The notes beneath the pieces are model-generated. The model had not been told where the DNA came from and did not search any database. It saw only the letters and a program-made list of their open reading frames with translations. A stretch of 64,000 bases of DNA from NCBI GenBank assembly GCA_041572275.1, contig JBFFSQ010000002.1, positions 3,260 through 67,259 on the forward strand, read 5' to 3'. How positions within the stretch are numbered: position 1 is the stretch's first letter; each line of letters begins with the position of its first letter. Both the position numbers and the translations under genes were made by a program. Origin of the DNA: JBFFSQ01 sp041572275. GTDB lineage: Bacteria; Pseudomonadota; Gammaproteobacteria; SZUA-229. Positions 1 to 8,961 of this stretch are shown one piece after another.

Positions 1-81
1 ATAATCTGTCATAGCATTCTGATAACAAACACCCCAGATCTCCAGTATTAGAATCTAATTGTATTTCGACTGACTCAGAGC

Positions 82-444
82 CTAACAGCTAATCTTCTGG
101 CCGCGATAAATAATTTGTTTAGATGATTTTTTTTCTAGCTTATTGGAGCTGCCCGCAGATTGACCTACAGGGTCGGTAATTGGTTGACCCCGATAATAAC
201 GTACACTTGGTGACCTGATTTCTACTTCATCATTATTGCCACCTTCACTTTCAGGCACCAGTTGTGCAAGCAATTTACTCGTACAGTTCTTCAAATCATC
301 AGAAGATGACTGACTGGCATAGGCAAAGAAGCGTGCAATCGCCTGATCATCATCCAGATCAATACGTACACCAAACTCCTGTTTAATTATTCTCTGACTT
401 TGAAGCATTAATTTTATTGTTTCACGCGAAAGCGCCATAGTCAT
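82..444 (-). CDS. hypothetical protein with two YRGQ motifs
   Basis: Predicted 120-residue protein that I do not recognise. The start has a plausible GGGGA ribosome site seven bases upstream. The N-terminal half (about residues 5-65) looks helical and contains an acidic DLDDD stretch. The C-terminal half is low in complexity and holds two similar short motifs, YRGQPI near residues 84-89 and YRGQKI near 113-118, separated by a Ser/Lys-rich linker. The repeated motif suggests a short peptide repeat or binding motif, but no function can be inferred. It stands alone, with more than 800 bases of non-coding sequence on its upstream side. Confidence 0.55.
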   Translation of the reverse strand: MTMALSRETIKLMLQSQRIIKQEFGVRIDLDDDQAIARFFAYASQSSSDDLKNCTSKLLAQLVPESEGGNNDEVEIRSPSVRYYRGQPITDPVGQSAGSSNKLEKKSSKQIIYRGQKISC

Positions 445-1257
445 AATAAATCCCCAAACCTGTACATAATTATAAGTATTTTATTATTTGCTACTATGCA
501 ACTCGCATACCGATTTTAAGACTCACCTAAAAAACAACTATTTGTTAAATACTATCAATAACTTATGTGAAAACCTCACGACATCTTAGTGTTTGATTTC
601 TTTTGATATGCACCATAATTGCTCCATGGGTGCACCAGGCTATATTGTTTATATAGCGGTAATGGAGAAACAGTTATAACAAACCCTGATAGTCAGCCAT
701 AAGCCGCTCAAACATCAACGAGCCCAGCTCAGACTTAAAGCCTCAGCATGCATGCGAATATTCCGGTCTGGTACGATTTTTGTTCGTGTGAAGCCGAGCC
801 CTACTGGCTAGAAGCAATGAAAATTAAATCGGATAAGGATCGTTGACCATCAGCCATCACTCTGACTGAACTTATGCCACATTGGTAAAGAGACGGTATG
901 ACCCCTATCACTTTTTAGCGGACAATATCTTGCTTTAATATCAGCAAGGGTTAATATTTAACACAATATTCACATTTTCCGTGCAGACTATGACAGTTGC
1001 TGTACTTTCATAGTGCATAACCGGTGTGATAGAACAAAGGCACAAGCCCGATTCACACCTAAGCAATTGATATTGTGTGATTTTCACAAAAAACCATTAG
1101 GTCCGAAAACTGGCGCGATTATTGATAAGTTTAATTGAATAGCACTACAAAAAAGCTGCCTGACCTAAAGCCATTAGTGAAAGTTAGATTCGACTCACAT
1201 TAATACCGATGCTATTGACTACCATTTATACAGTTCAGCTACACCTTTGAAACGAAC
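445..1257. other. long intergenic region without a convincing gene
   Basis: About 810 bases between a minus-strand hypothetical gene and gpmI. It must carry both divergent promoters. It contains an NtrC-site-like inverted repeat at 609-634 and two open stretches without good starts: about 32 codons from 748, and about 58 codons ending at 1138 with a KKPLGPKTGAIIDKFN tail. I cannot match either to a family; they could be remnants of a decayed gene. Confidence 0.4.
609..634. promoter_or_regulatory. NtrC-site-like inverted repeat
   Basis: TGCACC at 609-614 is mirrored by GGTGCA at 629-634. These half-sites resemble the NtrC enhancer consensus (TGCACC...GGTGCA) found upstream of glnA in proteobacteria, but the spacing is wider than usual. 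I see no sigma-54 -24/-12 element next to it and no nitrogen gene beside it, so the assignment is weak. Confidence 0.25.
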
Positions 1258-2850
1258 ATGACCGATACATCTATGAACATAAGCCACACCCCCCCTCGCC
1301 GCCCTGTTGTGCTAATCATTATGGATGGCTTTGGTATCAACCCGAGCAAATTACATAATGCAGTTGAGGCCGCCAGCACGCCCAATCTGGACGCCTATTT
1401 CTCCCACTACCCACATACGCTGATCCAGGCCTCTGGAACAGCTGTTGGCCTGCCCGATGGTCAGATGGGCAATTCAGAAGTAGGCCATATGTGTCTGGGC
1501 GCCGGTAGCATTATCCTGCAGGATATTATGCGGATTAATAGCGCCATTGAAGATGAATCTTTCTTCCAGAACCCGGCACTGATAGAGGCTATAGACACAT
1601 CAGTAGCTCAGGGTCGCCCTGTCCATTTATTTGGGCTGGTCTCTGACGGCGGTGTTCACAGTCAATTAGGCCATCTACAGGCTCTGATCCGACTATGTAA
1701 ACAACGCCAGGCCAAACCCCTGTTACACATGATTACAGACGGCCGGGATACAGCACCCAAATCGGCCATCACTTACCTCGCGGATATCGAACCCCTACTC
1801 CATGAAGCCGGAGGCGGCATTGCCAGTATCATGGGTCGATTCTATGCCATGGATCGTGATAATCGCTGGGAACGGACTGAACGCGCCTGGCGAGCCTATG
1901 TATTGGGCAAAGGTGAAAAAGCACAGTCCGCTGATTCGGCAATTCGCAGCGCCTATGCAAAAGGCGACACTGACGAATTTATCCAGCCCATCCTGTTGCC
2001 GATGTTCGAACCCCTGCAGGCAGAGGACCAGGCTATCTGGTTTAACTTCCGCAAGGATCGTCCACGCCAGATGATCGATGCCTTATGCATGGATAGCTTC
2101 TCGGGCTTTGACCGTGGCGATGCGCCGCGGCCACACATCACCTGTATGATGCCATACAACAGTGACTGGTCTCTACCCTATGCCTATGAATCTGACCGAC
2201 CGGAAACCTGCCTGGCCGAGGTAATCAGTAAAGCCGGGTTGAAACAGTTCCATTGTGCAGAAACTGAAAAATACCCCCACGTCACCTATTTCTTTAATGG
2301 CGGCCATAACGAGCCATTTGAAGGTGAAACCCAATATGTCATTCCTTCACCAAAGGTTGACACCTACGATCTAAAACCCGAAATGAGTGCACCCGAGGTG
2401 GCGAATGCTGTCATCAAAGCCATCGACTCTGAACAATATGGTTTTATTGTGGTTAATTTCGCCAATGGTGACATGGTTGGCCATACAGCCGTAGCCGATG
2501 CCGTTGTGAAGGCTGTTGAGGCACTCGATACTCAGGTCGGTCGGGTCATAGAAGCAGCTGTCGCACATGACTGTGCTGTTATTGTCACCGCTGATCATGG
2601 CAACTGTGAAGAAATGATTAATCCGGTCACTGGCACGCCGCATACACAGCACACGCTTTATCCGGTGCCCTGCATCATTATCGATCAGTCCTCCTGGGAA
2701 CTATCATGCTCTGGCAGCCTGTCGAGTATTGCACCTACTGTGTTGCAGCTGATGGGACTGGAGACACCATCACAGATGCATACAAAATCCCTGTTACTAA
2801 AAGAATCAGAATCGACGATCTATACGCGGCATATGAGTATTGTGGCTTGA
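1258..2850 (+). CDS. gpmI: 2,3-bisphosphoglycerate-independent phosphoglycerate mutase
   Basis: Interconverts 3- and 2-phosphoglycerate in glycolysis and gluconeogenesis in the cytosol, using two Mn ions and a phosphoserine intermediate. The 530-residue length fits the family (about 510-515) plus a short N-terminal extension. MDGFG (residues 22-26) carries the first metal-binding Asp, GNSEVGH (71-77) carries the catalytic Ser73, and TADHGNCEEM near residue 445 and GTPHTQHT further on supply C-terminal metal ligands. The upstream ribosome site is weak; Met6 is an alternative start. It is monocistronic and convergent with the acyltransferase downstream, with a perfect palindrome between them. 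Confidence 0.96.
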   Translation: MTDTSMNISHTPPRRPVVLIIMDGFGINPSKLHNAVEAASTPNLDAYFSHYPHTLIQASGTAVGLPDGQMGNSEVGHMCLGAGSIILQDIMRINSAIEDESFFQNPALIEAIDTSVAQGRPVHLFGLVSDGGVHSQLGHLQALIRLCKQRQAKPLLHMITDGRDTAPKSAITYLADIEPLLHEAGGGIASIMGRFYAMDRDNRWERTERAWRAYVLGKGEKAQSADSAIRSAYAKGDTDEFIQPILLPMFEPLQAEDQAIWFNFRKDRPRQMIDALCMDSFSGFDRGDAPRPHITCMMPYNSDWSLPYAYESDRPETCLAEVISKAGLKQFHCAETEKYPHVTYFFNGGHNEPFEGETQYVIPSPKVDTYDLKPEMSAPEVANAVIKAIDSEQYGFIVVNFANGDMVGHTAVADAVVKAVEALDTQVGRVIEAAVAHDCAVIVTADHGNCEEMINPVTGTPHTQHTLYPVPCIIIDQSSWELSCSGSLSSIAPTVLQLMGLETPSQMHTKSLLLKESESTIYTRHMSIVA

Positions 2851-2912
2851 ACCGATACAGTTGATCGAAAGCTTTTGGTATTAGGCATTCAGAGTAAAAT
2901 TTGCAAAACAGA

Positions 2913-2934
2913 CCCCAGATTGATCAATCTGGGG
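2913..2934. terminator. perfect 22-bp palindrome between convergent genes
   Basis: An uninterrupted palindrome with arms CCCCAGATTGA and its exact complement, lying between the ends of gpmI and the acyltransferase gene. No T-run follows on either strand, so it is not a textbook rho-independent terminator. Because it has no loop, it could also be a protein-binding site. Confidence 0.45.
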
Positions 2935-2998
2935 TTGGAAAATCAATAAATAACTATCAAAACATCATGATGACGCATGCAATTGCTTTGGTGCCATA

Positions 2999-3691
2999 TC
3001 AGCTGATGCCAAACATTTTGCGATACGCGTCTTCTAGCGGTAGCGATCGGTCTTTGTAGCTGATTACATCACCGAATTCAATGTTCACAGTTGCCGGTTC
3101 CGGCCTTCTGCCCAGCGCCTTTTTCAGGGCCTCATTGGCATTGTTGCGAATATACACTGGCAGGATATCCAGTCGGTTTTTGACGGCAATAATCTGTGAA
3201 CCCTCTTTGAATTCAGACAGACTGGTATCTTCTTTATTGCGAGTACCTTCAGGAAAAACGAAAATTGATTCACCTTTAGCAACACAGGCTTTAGTGTCTT
3301 TAAAGAATGAACTCATTTGTTTGGCATCTCGATCCAGCAATATGGTGCCAGCATTACGCGTAAACATGCCAAAGAAAAATGAATTATACAGTTCCTTCTT
3401 GGCGACCCAATGACCGTAAATATTGGTATTTCGTAACGCGAGCTCAATAATAACCGGATCAATGATGCTGCGATGGTTGGATACTAATAAATATTGACCG
3501 TTCGGATCAATCTTGTCCACACCCTGGACCTCAACTGAAATATTGAGTTTCGACATCAGTTTATCTGAATAATCTACACGTAACTGCTTTTTTGCCGCTG
3601 TAGATTCGGTCCTTTTTAGCCGAAATCCATATAAATTCGTTAAAAAGGTCGCATACAGGGCCTTTTTGATCTGATTGATATTCAAAAACAT
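2999..3691 (-). CDS. 1-acyl-sn-glycerol-3-phosphate acyltransferase (PlsC family)
   Basis: Predicted to transfer an acyl group to lysophosphatidic acid or a related lysophospholipid at the inner membrane. The 230-residue protein has the catalytic HX4D motif in NHRSIID (His73, Asp78) and the substrate-binding FPEGTR motif (residues 146-151), spaced as in PlsC. The N-terminus (about residues 10-25) is moderately hydrophobic and could associate with the membrane. A GGAGC sequence lies almost directly against the start codon, which is unusually close. Whether it is the main PlsC or a paralogue cannot be told. Confidence 0.85.
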   Translation of the reverse strand: MFLNINQIKKALYATFLTNLYGFRLKRTESTAAKKQLRVDYSDKLMSKLNISVEVQGVDKIDPNGQYLLVSNHRSIIDPVIIELALRNTNIYGHWVAKKELYNSFFFGMFTRNAGTILLDRDAKQMSSFFKDTKACVAKGESIFVFPEGTRNKEDTSLSEFKEGSQIIAVKNRLDILPVYIRNNANEALKKALGRRPEPATVNIEFGDVISYKDRSLPLEDAYRKMFGIS

Positions 3692-4007
3692 GCTCCAAAA
3701 GTCAGTTGGGCAGTAAAACAGGAAATAGGCGACAAATCAATACATTAGCCAGGTCTAATATGTTTGCATTCGCATGGCTCAGGCGAGTAATGATTCTTGC
3801 CAATTCCCATCATTAACAGGGGGATGTAATTATGCCACAGGATAGCAACTTTAAGAGAGGTTCTGATAAGGCCAACTTGAAGATTATAGCTGGATGGAAA
3901 AAATGAGTGAATAAGACTGTGATAGGGATAATTAGCAGGCAAACAGGCCATGAGCAATTATAACTGGCTATTGTATAAACAAGCAGCCAGTTAATTTATG
4001 CGCTGAT
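3692..4007. other. intergenic region, nothing recognised
   Basis: About 315 bases between the acyltransferase start and the small membrane protein. A minus-strand open frame at 3745-3957 is present, but its composition and lack of a ribosome site argue against a gene. No repeat or RNA structure was recognised. Confidence 0.4.
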
Positions 4008-4121
4008 TCAGTCTTCTGAGTTAGTGGTATTCATCAGGCTATTGATTTTGACACCCAGAAATACAAAAACGATTACTGATCCGATTACTGAAAGAATGGC
4101 GCCAATGGCAGTCGCGTCCAT
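4008..4121 (-). CDS. 37-residue single-pass membrane protein
   Basis: A short reading frame found by eye. It begins MDATAIGAILSVIGS and continues into a strongly hydrophobic stretch (about residues 5-24) followed by a Lys and a polar tail ending NTTNSED. An AAGAGAG ribosome site sits about eight bases upstream of the ATG. Single-helix proteins of this size often serve as accessory subunits of respiratory or transport complexes, but no neighbour points to a partner. The identity is unknown; composition and the ribosome site make it a likely real gene. Confidence 0.6.
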   Translation of the reverse strand: MDATAIGAILSVIGSVIVFVFLGVKINSLMNTTNSED

Positions 4122-4224
4122 AGTAAAACTCTCTTAGTTAATTAACGGTGATATACACCAGAAAAGGCGGTCGCAATGTATAGTAGATGACAGATGCCTT
4201 CAACCTTAAAATCAAAAGGTTATT

Positions 4225-4977
4225 ATGACGAACGTTTTTAAAGATTATTTCTCTGAAAACTCATCCGGCTACAGTCAATATCGACCACACTATCCGGAAC
4301 CGCTTTTCAATTACCTGTCGAGCATATGCCTCCAGCATCATCGCGCCTGGGACTGTGCGACTGGCACAGGCCAGGCGGCGAGCAAACTGGCTGACTATTT
4401 CGATACGATCATTGCCACGGATGCCAGCTCATCGCAAATCGAACAGGCCATTCAAAATGACAGGATTATTTATCAGGTAGCAACTGCCGAAGACACTATG
4501 ATCGAGAACAACTCGATTGATTTGATTACTGTGGCTCAGGCCTTGCACTGGTTCGATATCAATCGTTTTGCGGATGAGGTGCAACGTGTGATAAGAGAAG
4601 GCGGCATAGTTGCGGCGTGGACTTACAACTTATTTTCAATTAATACTGATTTTGACCGCATCCTTCATTATTTATACCAGACCACGCTCGGACCGTTTTG
4701 GCCTGTGGAGCGTAAACTGGTTGAAGAAGAATACCGCAACATTCAGCTACCATTGAAGCCAGTACAGCCACCTGCGTTTGAGATGACGGCTCAATGGACA
4801 TTCTCACAGGTCATTGGTTATTTAAACACCTGGTCTGCGGTAAAAAAATATACCCAGTCCACCGGCCATAATCCAGTTGAGTTGCAATATAAATCACTTC
4901 TCAAAGCCTGGGGACCTCCCGAACAAGTCCGAACAATCCGCTGGCCGCTAACCCTCAAGCTTTGGCGTCAGGAATAA
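4225..4977 (+). CDS. class I SAM-dependent methyltransferase
   Basis: A 250-residue cytosolic protein with the SAM-binding motif I AWDCATGTGQ (residues 41-50), an acidic loop ending strand two (IATDAS), and a VAQALHWFD segment typical of Methyltransf_11/UbiE-like enzymes. The YSQYRPHYPEPLF start is common in a family of uncharacterised small-molecule methyltransferases related to yeast Crg1/Tmt1-type proteins. The substrate is unknown. AAAAGG lies upstream of the ATG. It appears to be monocistronic. Confidence 0.82.
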   Translation: MTNVFKDYFSENSSGYSQYRPHYPEPLFNYLSSICLQHHRAWDCATGTGQAASKLADYFDTIIATDASSSQIEQAIQNDRIIYQVATAEDTMIENNSIDLITVAQALHWFDINRFADEVQRVIREGGIVAAWTYNLFSINTDFDRILHYLYQTTLGPFWPVERKLVEEEYRNIQLPLKPVQPPAFEMTAQWTFSQVIGYLNTWSAVKKYTQSTGHNPVELQYKSLLKAWGPPEQVRTIRWPLTLKLWRQE

Positions 4978-5173
4978 ATTGGCACGTTGACAAATCATCC
5001 AGAAACGTAATTTTAATGTCTTTTACATTTTATTCAGAATATCATTTACATAGTGTCCATCCATCATTTTCGTTTATAGTATAAATAAAACTATGATATT
5101 TGATCTGTTTGGTATCTATACTTCCAACATAGACAAGAATATTAATTTGAGATACCTCCAGCCTGTTTAAATT

Positions 5174-6865
5174 ATGATTTCAACCTATTTAACTGACATT
5201 ATTATTTTACTGGTAACCGCTGTTATTGCGGTCCCATTTTTTCAGGCCATACGCCTGGGTGCAGTACCTGGTTTTTTAATCGCTGGAATCATTGTGGGGC
5301 CATCTGGGCTGGCCCTTATCAACAATATCAATGAGATTGGCAACCTGGCTGAGATTGGTGTGGTACTCCTGTTATTTGTTATCGGGATTGAACTGAAGCC
5401 ATCACGCTTATGGCTGATGAGACGCATGGTCTTTGGCCTGGGTACACTACAGGTACTGATCACCGGGATATTACTAACAGTTGTCCTGCACTTTTTATTT
5501 GATATTGCCCTGCGACCTGCCATATTGATTGGCCCTGCGCTGGCTCTATCGTCCACTGCATTTGTACTGCAGTTACTCAATGAACAAAAAGCCTTAGCCT
5601 CTGTGTATGGACGCACATCTTTTTCAGTCCTGTTGCTACAGGACCTGGCTGTTGTTCCCTTACTGGCTCTGGTCCCCTTACTTACTACGCCCGAATTGGG
5701 TATAGGTAAAGATATTGGTATTGCCCTGCTTGAATCTCTGATAATACTGGTACTGGTGATTCTGGGTGGACGTTATTTTCTTCATCCAATACTCCACCGT
5801 GTGGCACGCTCAGGTAGTCCCGAAATCTTTACTGCCTCGGCTGTATTGATCGTACTCGGCACTGCCCTGATCACAGAACACATCGGGCTATCAATGGCGA
5901 TGGGCGCCTTTCTAGCCGGTTTACTGATTTCAGATTCAGCCTATCGTCATCAGGTCATGGCCGAAATCCAGCCATTTCGTGGACTGTTGCTCGGTCTGTT
6001 TTTTATGTCCATGGGCATGTCGCTAAATCTGAGTTATTTCCTTGATCAACCATTAACATCATTGGGACTTGTCACCCTCTTAATAGTGTTTAAAGCCCTG
6101 ATACTATGGATACTAACCTATAGTTTTAGCCTTAAAGGCAAAATCGGGCTGGCTGTATCACTAATTCTCGCCCAGAGTGGTGAATTCGCCCTGGTTCTTT
6201 TTGCGCTGGCTTACCAATCCAATCTGTTTAGCAATGAACTGTTCCAGCAACTCCTGCTGATTGTGTTGATCAGTATGCTTGTCACACCAGCTCTCGCCAG
6301 GCTGGCACAACAACTAACACAAACACAGCCTGGTCGTCGTGTTGCTCAGCACGAAACCCCAGTAAAAGCCCCAATTGTCATCGCTGGTTATGGCCGTATT
6401 GGCCACCGTGTTGGCGAAATCCTTACAATCGCCAATCAGCCCTATGTTGCGCTGGATATAAATACCGATATTGTGGAAAAAGAACGCGCCAAGGGTAATC
6501 CCGTGTTCTATGGCGATGTGAGGCAGCACGGATTGTTACAAGCGGCGGGTGTTAGCCATGCACAACTCGTCATTGTAACCCTGGATGATACCTCAGCTGC
6601 AAAACAGGTCGTAGCATCATTGCGCCAGGCCCATCCTGCCATTCAAATATTTGCTCGCGGACACAGCCTGGAAGAATGTCGTAAACTCAAACAGATAGGC
6701 GCATCTATTACAGTGTCTGAAACCATTGAAGCCAGCCTGGAGCTTGCTCATGTCACAATGACAGAAATTGGTATTAACTCTGATGAGCAGAATTTTATTC
6801 TCAGCGAGTTCAGACAGTCCTATTACACACAAATTAATGACATTACAGCCAACGATAATAAGTAA
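5174..6865 (+). CDS. CPA2-family K+/H+ antiporter with TrkA-N domain (KefB/KefC type)
   Basis: Integral inner-membrane cation:proton antiporter. Residues 1 to about 380 form 11-13 hydrophobic helices with the Na_H_Exchanger signature (GAVPGFLIAGIIVGPSG, and ALSSTAFVLQLL). After a short linker, a Rossmann RCK_N/TrkA-N domain begins with IVIAGYGRIGHRVGEIL near residue 400 and runs to about 520. Family members exchange K+ or Na+ for H+, and KefB/KefC are gated by glutathione adducts and NAD(H). At 563 residues it is slightly shorter than E. coli KefC. No KefF/KefG ancillary subunit lies nearby, so glutathione gating cannot be assumed. Confidence 0.9.
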   Translation: MISTYLTDIIILLVTAVIAVPFFQAIRLGAVPGFLIAGIIVGPSGLALINNINEIGNLAEIGVVLLLFVIGIELKPSRLWLMRRMVFGLGTLQVLITGILLTVVLHFLFDIALRPAILIGPALALSSTAFVLQLLNEQKALASVYGRTSFSVLLLQDLAVVPLLALVPLLTTPELGIGKDIGIALLESLIILVLVILGGRYFLHPILHRVARSGSPEIFTASAVLIVLGTALITEHIGLSMAMGAFLAGLLISDSAYRHQVMAEIQPFRGLLLGLFFMSMGMSLNLSYFLDQPLTSLGLVTLLIVFKALILWILTYSFSLKGKIGLAVSLILAQSGEFALVLFALAYQSNLFSNELFQQLLLIVLISMLVTPALARLAQQLTQTQPGRRVAQHETPVKAPIVIAGYGRIGHRVGEILTIANQPYVALDINTDIVEKERAKGNPVFYGDVRQHGLLQAAGVSHAQLVIVTLDDTSAAKQVVASLRQAHPAIQIFARGHSLEECRKLKQIGASITVSETIEASLELAHVTMTEIGINSDEQNFILSEFRQSYYTQINDITANDNK

Positions 6866-6900
6866 AGCCTGACTCACTAGAAGATACAACATCCTCTCAA

Positions 6901-7356
6901 TCAAGATGAACAACTAACTTCGATATATTGAATTCAATCCGGTGTTTAGCCTCATAAACCTGATGTTCAGAATACTCATCAAAAGATTGCTGTAATGACT
7001 TCAGCAGGTGATAAATTTTCCTTGTAATCCTGATCCTTCTCAGCAAGCTAGATTGCTTTATCAGACATATAATTTCGCAAGATATATTTAGGATTAACCG
7101 GTTCCTTTCGGCTACCAGGCGACTGAGACACAGTGTTCTCCCTAAGCAGACGTAATTGATAATGACTTTACCAGGTATCAAAAGCATCACGATTGATAAA
7201 TAAGTCACACCAGGCTGAAAATTATTTTTGGACAACTGCTGGATTGAAACTGGTCAAATATTGCCCAGCCTGTGATGCAATATGTAAACACGAATAAAAC
7301 ACCTCGGAATATTCTGCATAGATGTTATTAAAGCTGAGCGGTTCTAATGTCATCAT
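6901..7356 (-). pseudogene. selO: decayed selO (YdiU family protein adenylyltransferase)
   Basis: Remnant of SelO, which AMPylates target proteins in redox control. Reading from 7356, the first codons give LSFNNIYAEYSEVFYS and then GQYLTSFNPAVV, matching the SelO N-terminus (F-N-x-Y/F-A...FY...FNP). After a stop, the same strand gives NRDAFDTW, HYQLRLLRE, NPKYILRNYMSDKAI, LAEKDQDY and finally QYIEVSCSS followed by a stop. This is the conserved SelO C-terminus, including the terminal Cys-Ser-Ser. Several in-frame stops and frame changes interrupt it. Roughly 330 codons of the central pseudokinase domain are absent. It cannot make a working enzyme. Confidence 0.88.
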
Positions 7357-7574
7357 TTGCTTTGTATTTTGTTAGTCATTAATACAATCAGCCAGTAGTC
7401 AATATGGGATTTTTCCCCAAAAATTGTCATCTTCTCGCACCCAACCCGCTCTGCAACAGCTTCAAAATAAATAAGGAGATTTACCTATTGAGACAGTAAA
7501 TCGGTATTCATACTATCTGTTAGCAATTACTACCAATTTTTGACCGCTTAAATTTTAAAAGGAGTATGAATGCT

Positions 7575-8435
7575 ATGAAGATCATGAAAAACTGGTTTGC
7601 ATTAGCACTCTTAATAGTGTTTTTACCGCAGGCAGCATCAGCGGCTTATCTATTTACTGCGCCTCCTCGTGAAACACTCGAAAAAGGCGAAAAAGTATAC
7701 AAACCCATTAGTGATTTTTTAACCAAAGTCACCGGTGAAAAATTCGAATACAGTCATCCTAAAACCTGGGCTGAATATGTAAAAAATATGCGCAGCGAAA
7801 AGTATGACCTGGTATTTGACGGACCCCATTTTGTCGACTGGCGTATCCATAATCTTGAACATCGAACCATCGTTCGTCTGCCTTCGATTCTAAGGTGGCA
7901 GGTGATTACACGTAAAAATGATGACTCGATTAAAACCATCGATGACCTGGCGGGTAAAAAAGCCTGTGCCCCAGGTTCACCCAATTTTGGCATGTTAAAT
8001 TTATTTAGCCATTTTAAAGATCCAAACAAACAACCGCAGCACGTTGAAGTCAAAGGCTGGATCAACGTCTATGAAGCTGTTAAAAACCGAAAATGCGATG
8101 CCGGTGTTTTACCCAAGACTAATCGTGGCATTTACGATAGAGATGGTGAATACACCAAAGTGATCCACACCCACTTGCCTTATCCCAATCAGGCTATCAC
8201 TGCCAGCAAGCGCATCTCCGAGCTCCTTAGAGAACAAATCAGGGAAGCCCTGTTATCACCTGAAGGACAACAGGCCCTGATGAACCTCCGGAAACGTTAC
8301 ACAGATGGAGCCAAGCTGGTATCAGCCGATGATGATGAATACGACAGCGTTCACTTCCTGCTGGAAAAAGCCAAGAGCTTTGCGGCTAGCGACGATAATA
8401 AAACCGCTATGACTTATGACCTGGTCAATAATTAG
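7575..8435 (+). CDS. PhnD-type phosphate/phosphite/phosphonate substrate-binding protein
   Basis: A secreted periplasmic solute-binding protein of the PhnD family. Residues 1 to about 24 are a Sec signal peptide ending AASA. The mature part has the type 2 periplasmic binding fold, with PRETLEKGEKVYKPISDFL near the start and YDLVFDGPHFVDWRI, typical of these proteins. A GGAG ribosome site at 7561-7564 is nearly against the ATG at 7566 but well spaced from the ATG at 7575, which I chose. No permease or ATPase genes are adjacent, so it is an orphan. It may feed a transporter elsewhere or act in sensing. Confidence 0.85.
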   Translation: MKIMKNWFALALLIVFLPQAASAAYLFTAPPRETLEKGEKVYKPISDFLTKVTGEKFEYSHPKTWAEYVKNMRSEKYDLVFDGPHFVDWRIHNLEHRTIVRLPSILRWQVITRKNDDSIKTIDDLAGKKACAPGSPNFGMLNLFSHFKDPNKQPQHVEVKGWINVYEAVKNRKCDAGVLPKTNRGIYDRDGEYTKVIHTHLPYPNQAITASKRISELLREQIREALLSPEGQQALMNLRKRYTDGAKLVSADDDEYDSVHFLLEKAKSFAASDDNKTAMTYDLVNN

Positions 8436-8459
8436 TCACTATCGATTCAGTCTGAAACT

Positions 8460-8500
8460 GGCTGGAAAAGTTTGTTAAAATAACACTTTTCCAGCCTTTA
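8460..8500 (+). terminator. rho-independent terminator-like hairpin
   Basis: A perfect 12-bp stem (8460-8471 with 8485-8496, arms GGCTGGAAAAGT and its complement) with a 13-base loop, followed by a short TTTA. It lies 25 bases after the phnD-like stop codon and probably ends that transcript. Confidence 0.7.
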
Positions 8501-8553
8501 CCCGGCTCACTCCAATGACCGCGTTTGGGCGTAGCCGATTTCTCTGGAGTGCG

Positions 8554-8778
8554 ATGTCCTCTCACAAACTCAAGCACTGTCCTCGCTGTAACACCCCATT
8601 TGAATGCAAGACTAATACTGTGTTGAATTGTCAGTGCAAAGCAGTACACCTGGACCCTAATCAGCTGGATTATATCGCCAGGCAATTTGATAACTGTCTT
8701 TGTGCCCAATGCCTGGTATCCCTGGCTCAGGAATTAGACCAAATCGAGCCAGATCGGGCAATTATCAAAAATATCTAA
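8554..8778 (+). CDS. cysteine-rich CWC family protein
   Basis: A 74-residue cytosolic protein matching the Cysteine_rich_CWC family: HCPRCNTPFECK near the N-terminus, NCQCKAVHL in the middle, and NCLCAQCL near the C-terminus. The paired cysteines probably bind zinc. The start at 8554 (MSSHKLKHC) is preferred over an upstream in-frame ATG at 8515, because GGAG lies seven bases before it and family members begin just ahead of the first cysteine pair. The function of the family is unknown. Confidence 0.8.
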   Translation: MSSHKLKHCPRCNTPFECKTNTVLNCQCKAVHLDPNQLDYIARQFDNCLCAQCLVSLAQELDQIEPDRAIIKNI

Positions 8779-8961
8779 TCCCCATGCTGACAGCCTGAGC
8801 CCTGACACTCTCCTCTCACCAGGGTAATTACGTATTTTTTTATCCCATAATTTAATATTTAGATCACAGATACATATCAAATCCCCTGTATCCGCATATA
8901 TAATATCGTCTGTCTATAAACACATGCCTGGCAATGGTCTCAGATCGATAAGGTTATATAC

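Noticed and set aside
3745..3957. A 70-codon minus-strand frame
   Set aside because: No ribosome site, atypical composition and no recognisable motif; treated as intergenic.
8779..8961. A riboswitch before folD
   Set aside because: Only a TATAAT-like -10 and an AT-rich leader are visible; no conserved structure could be drawn.
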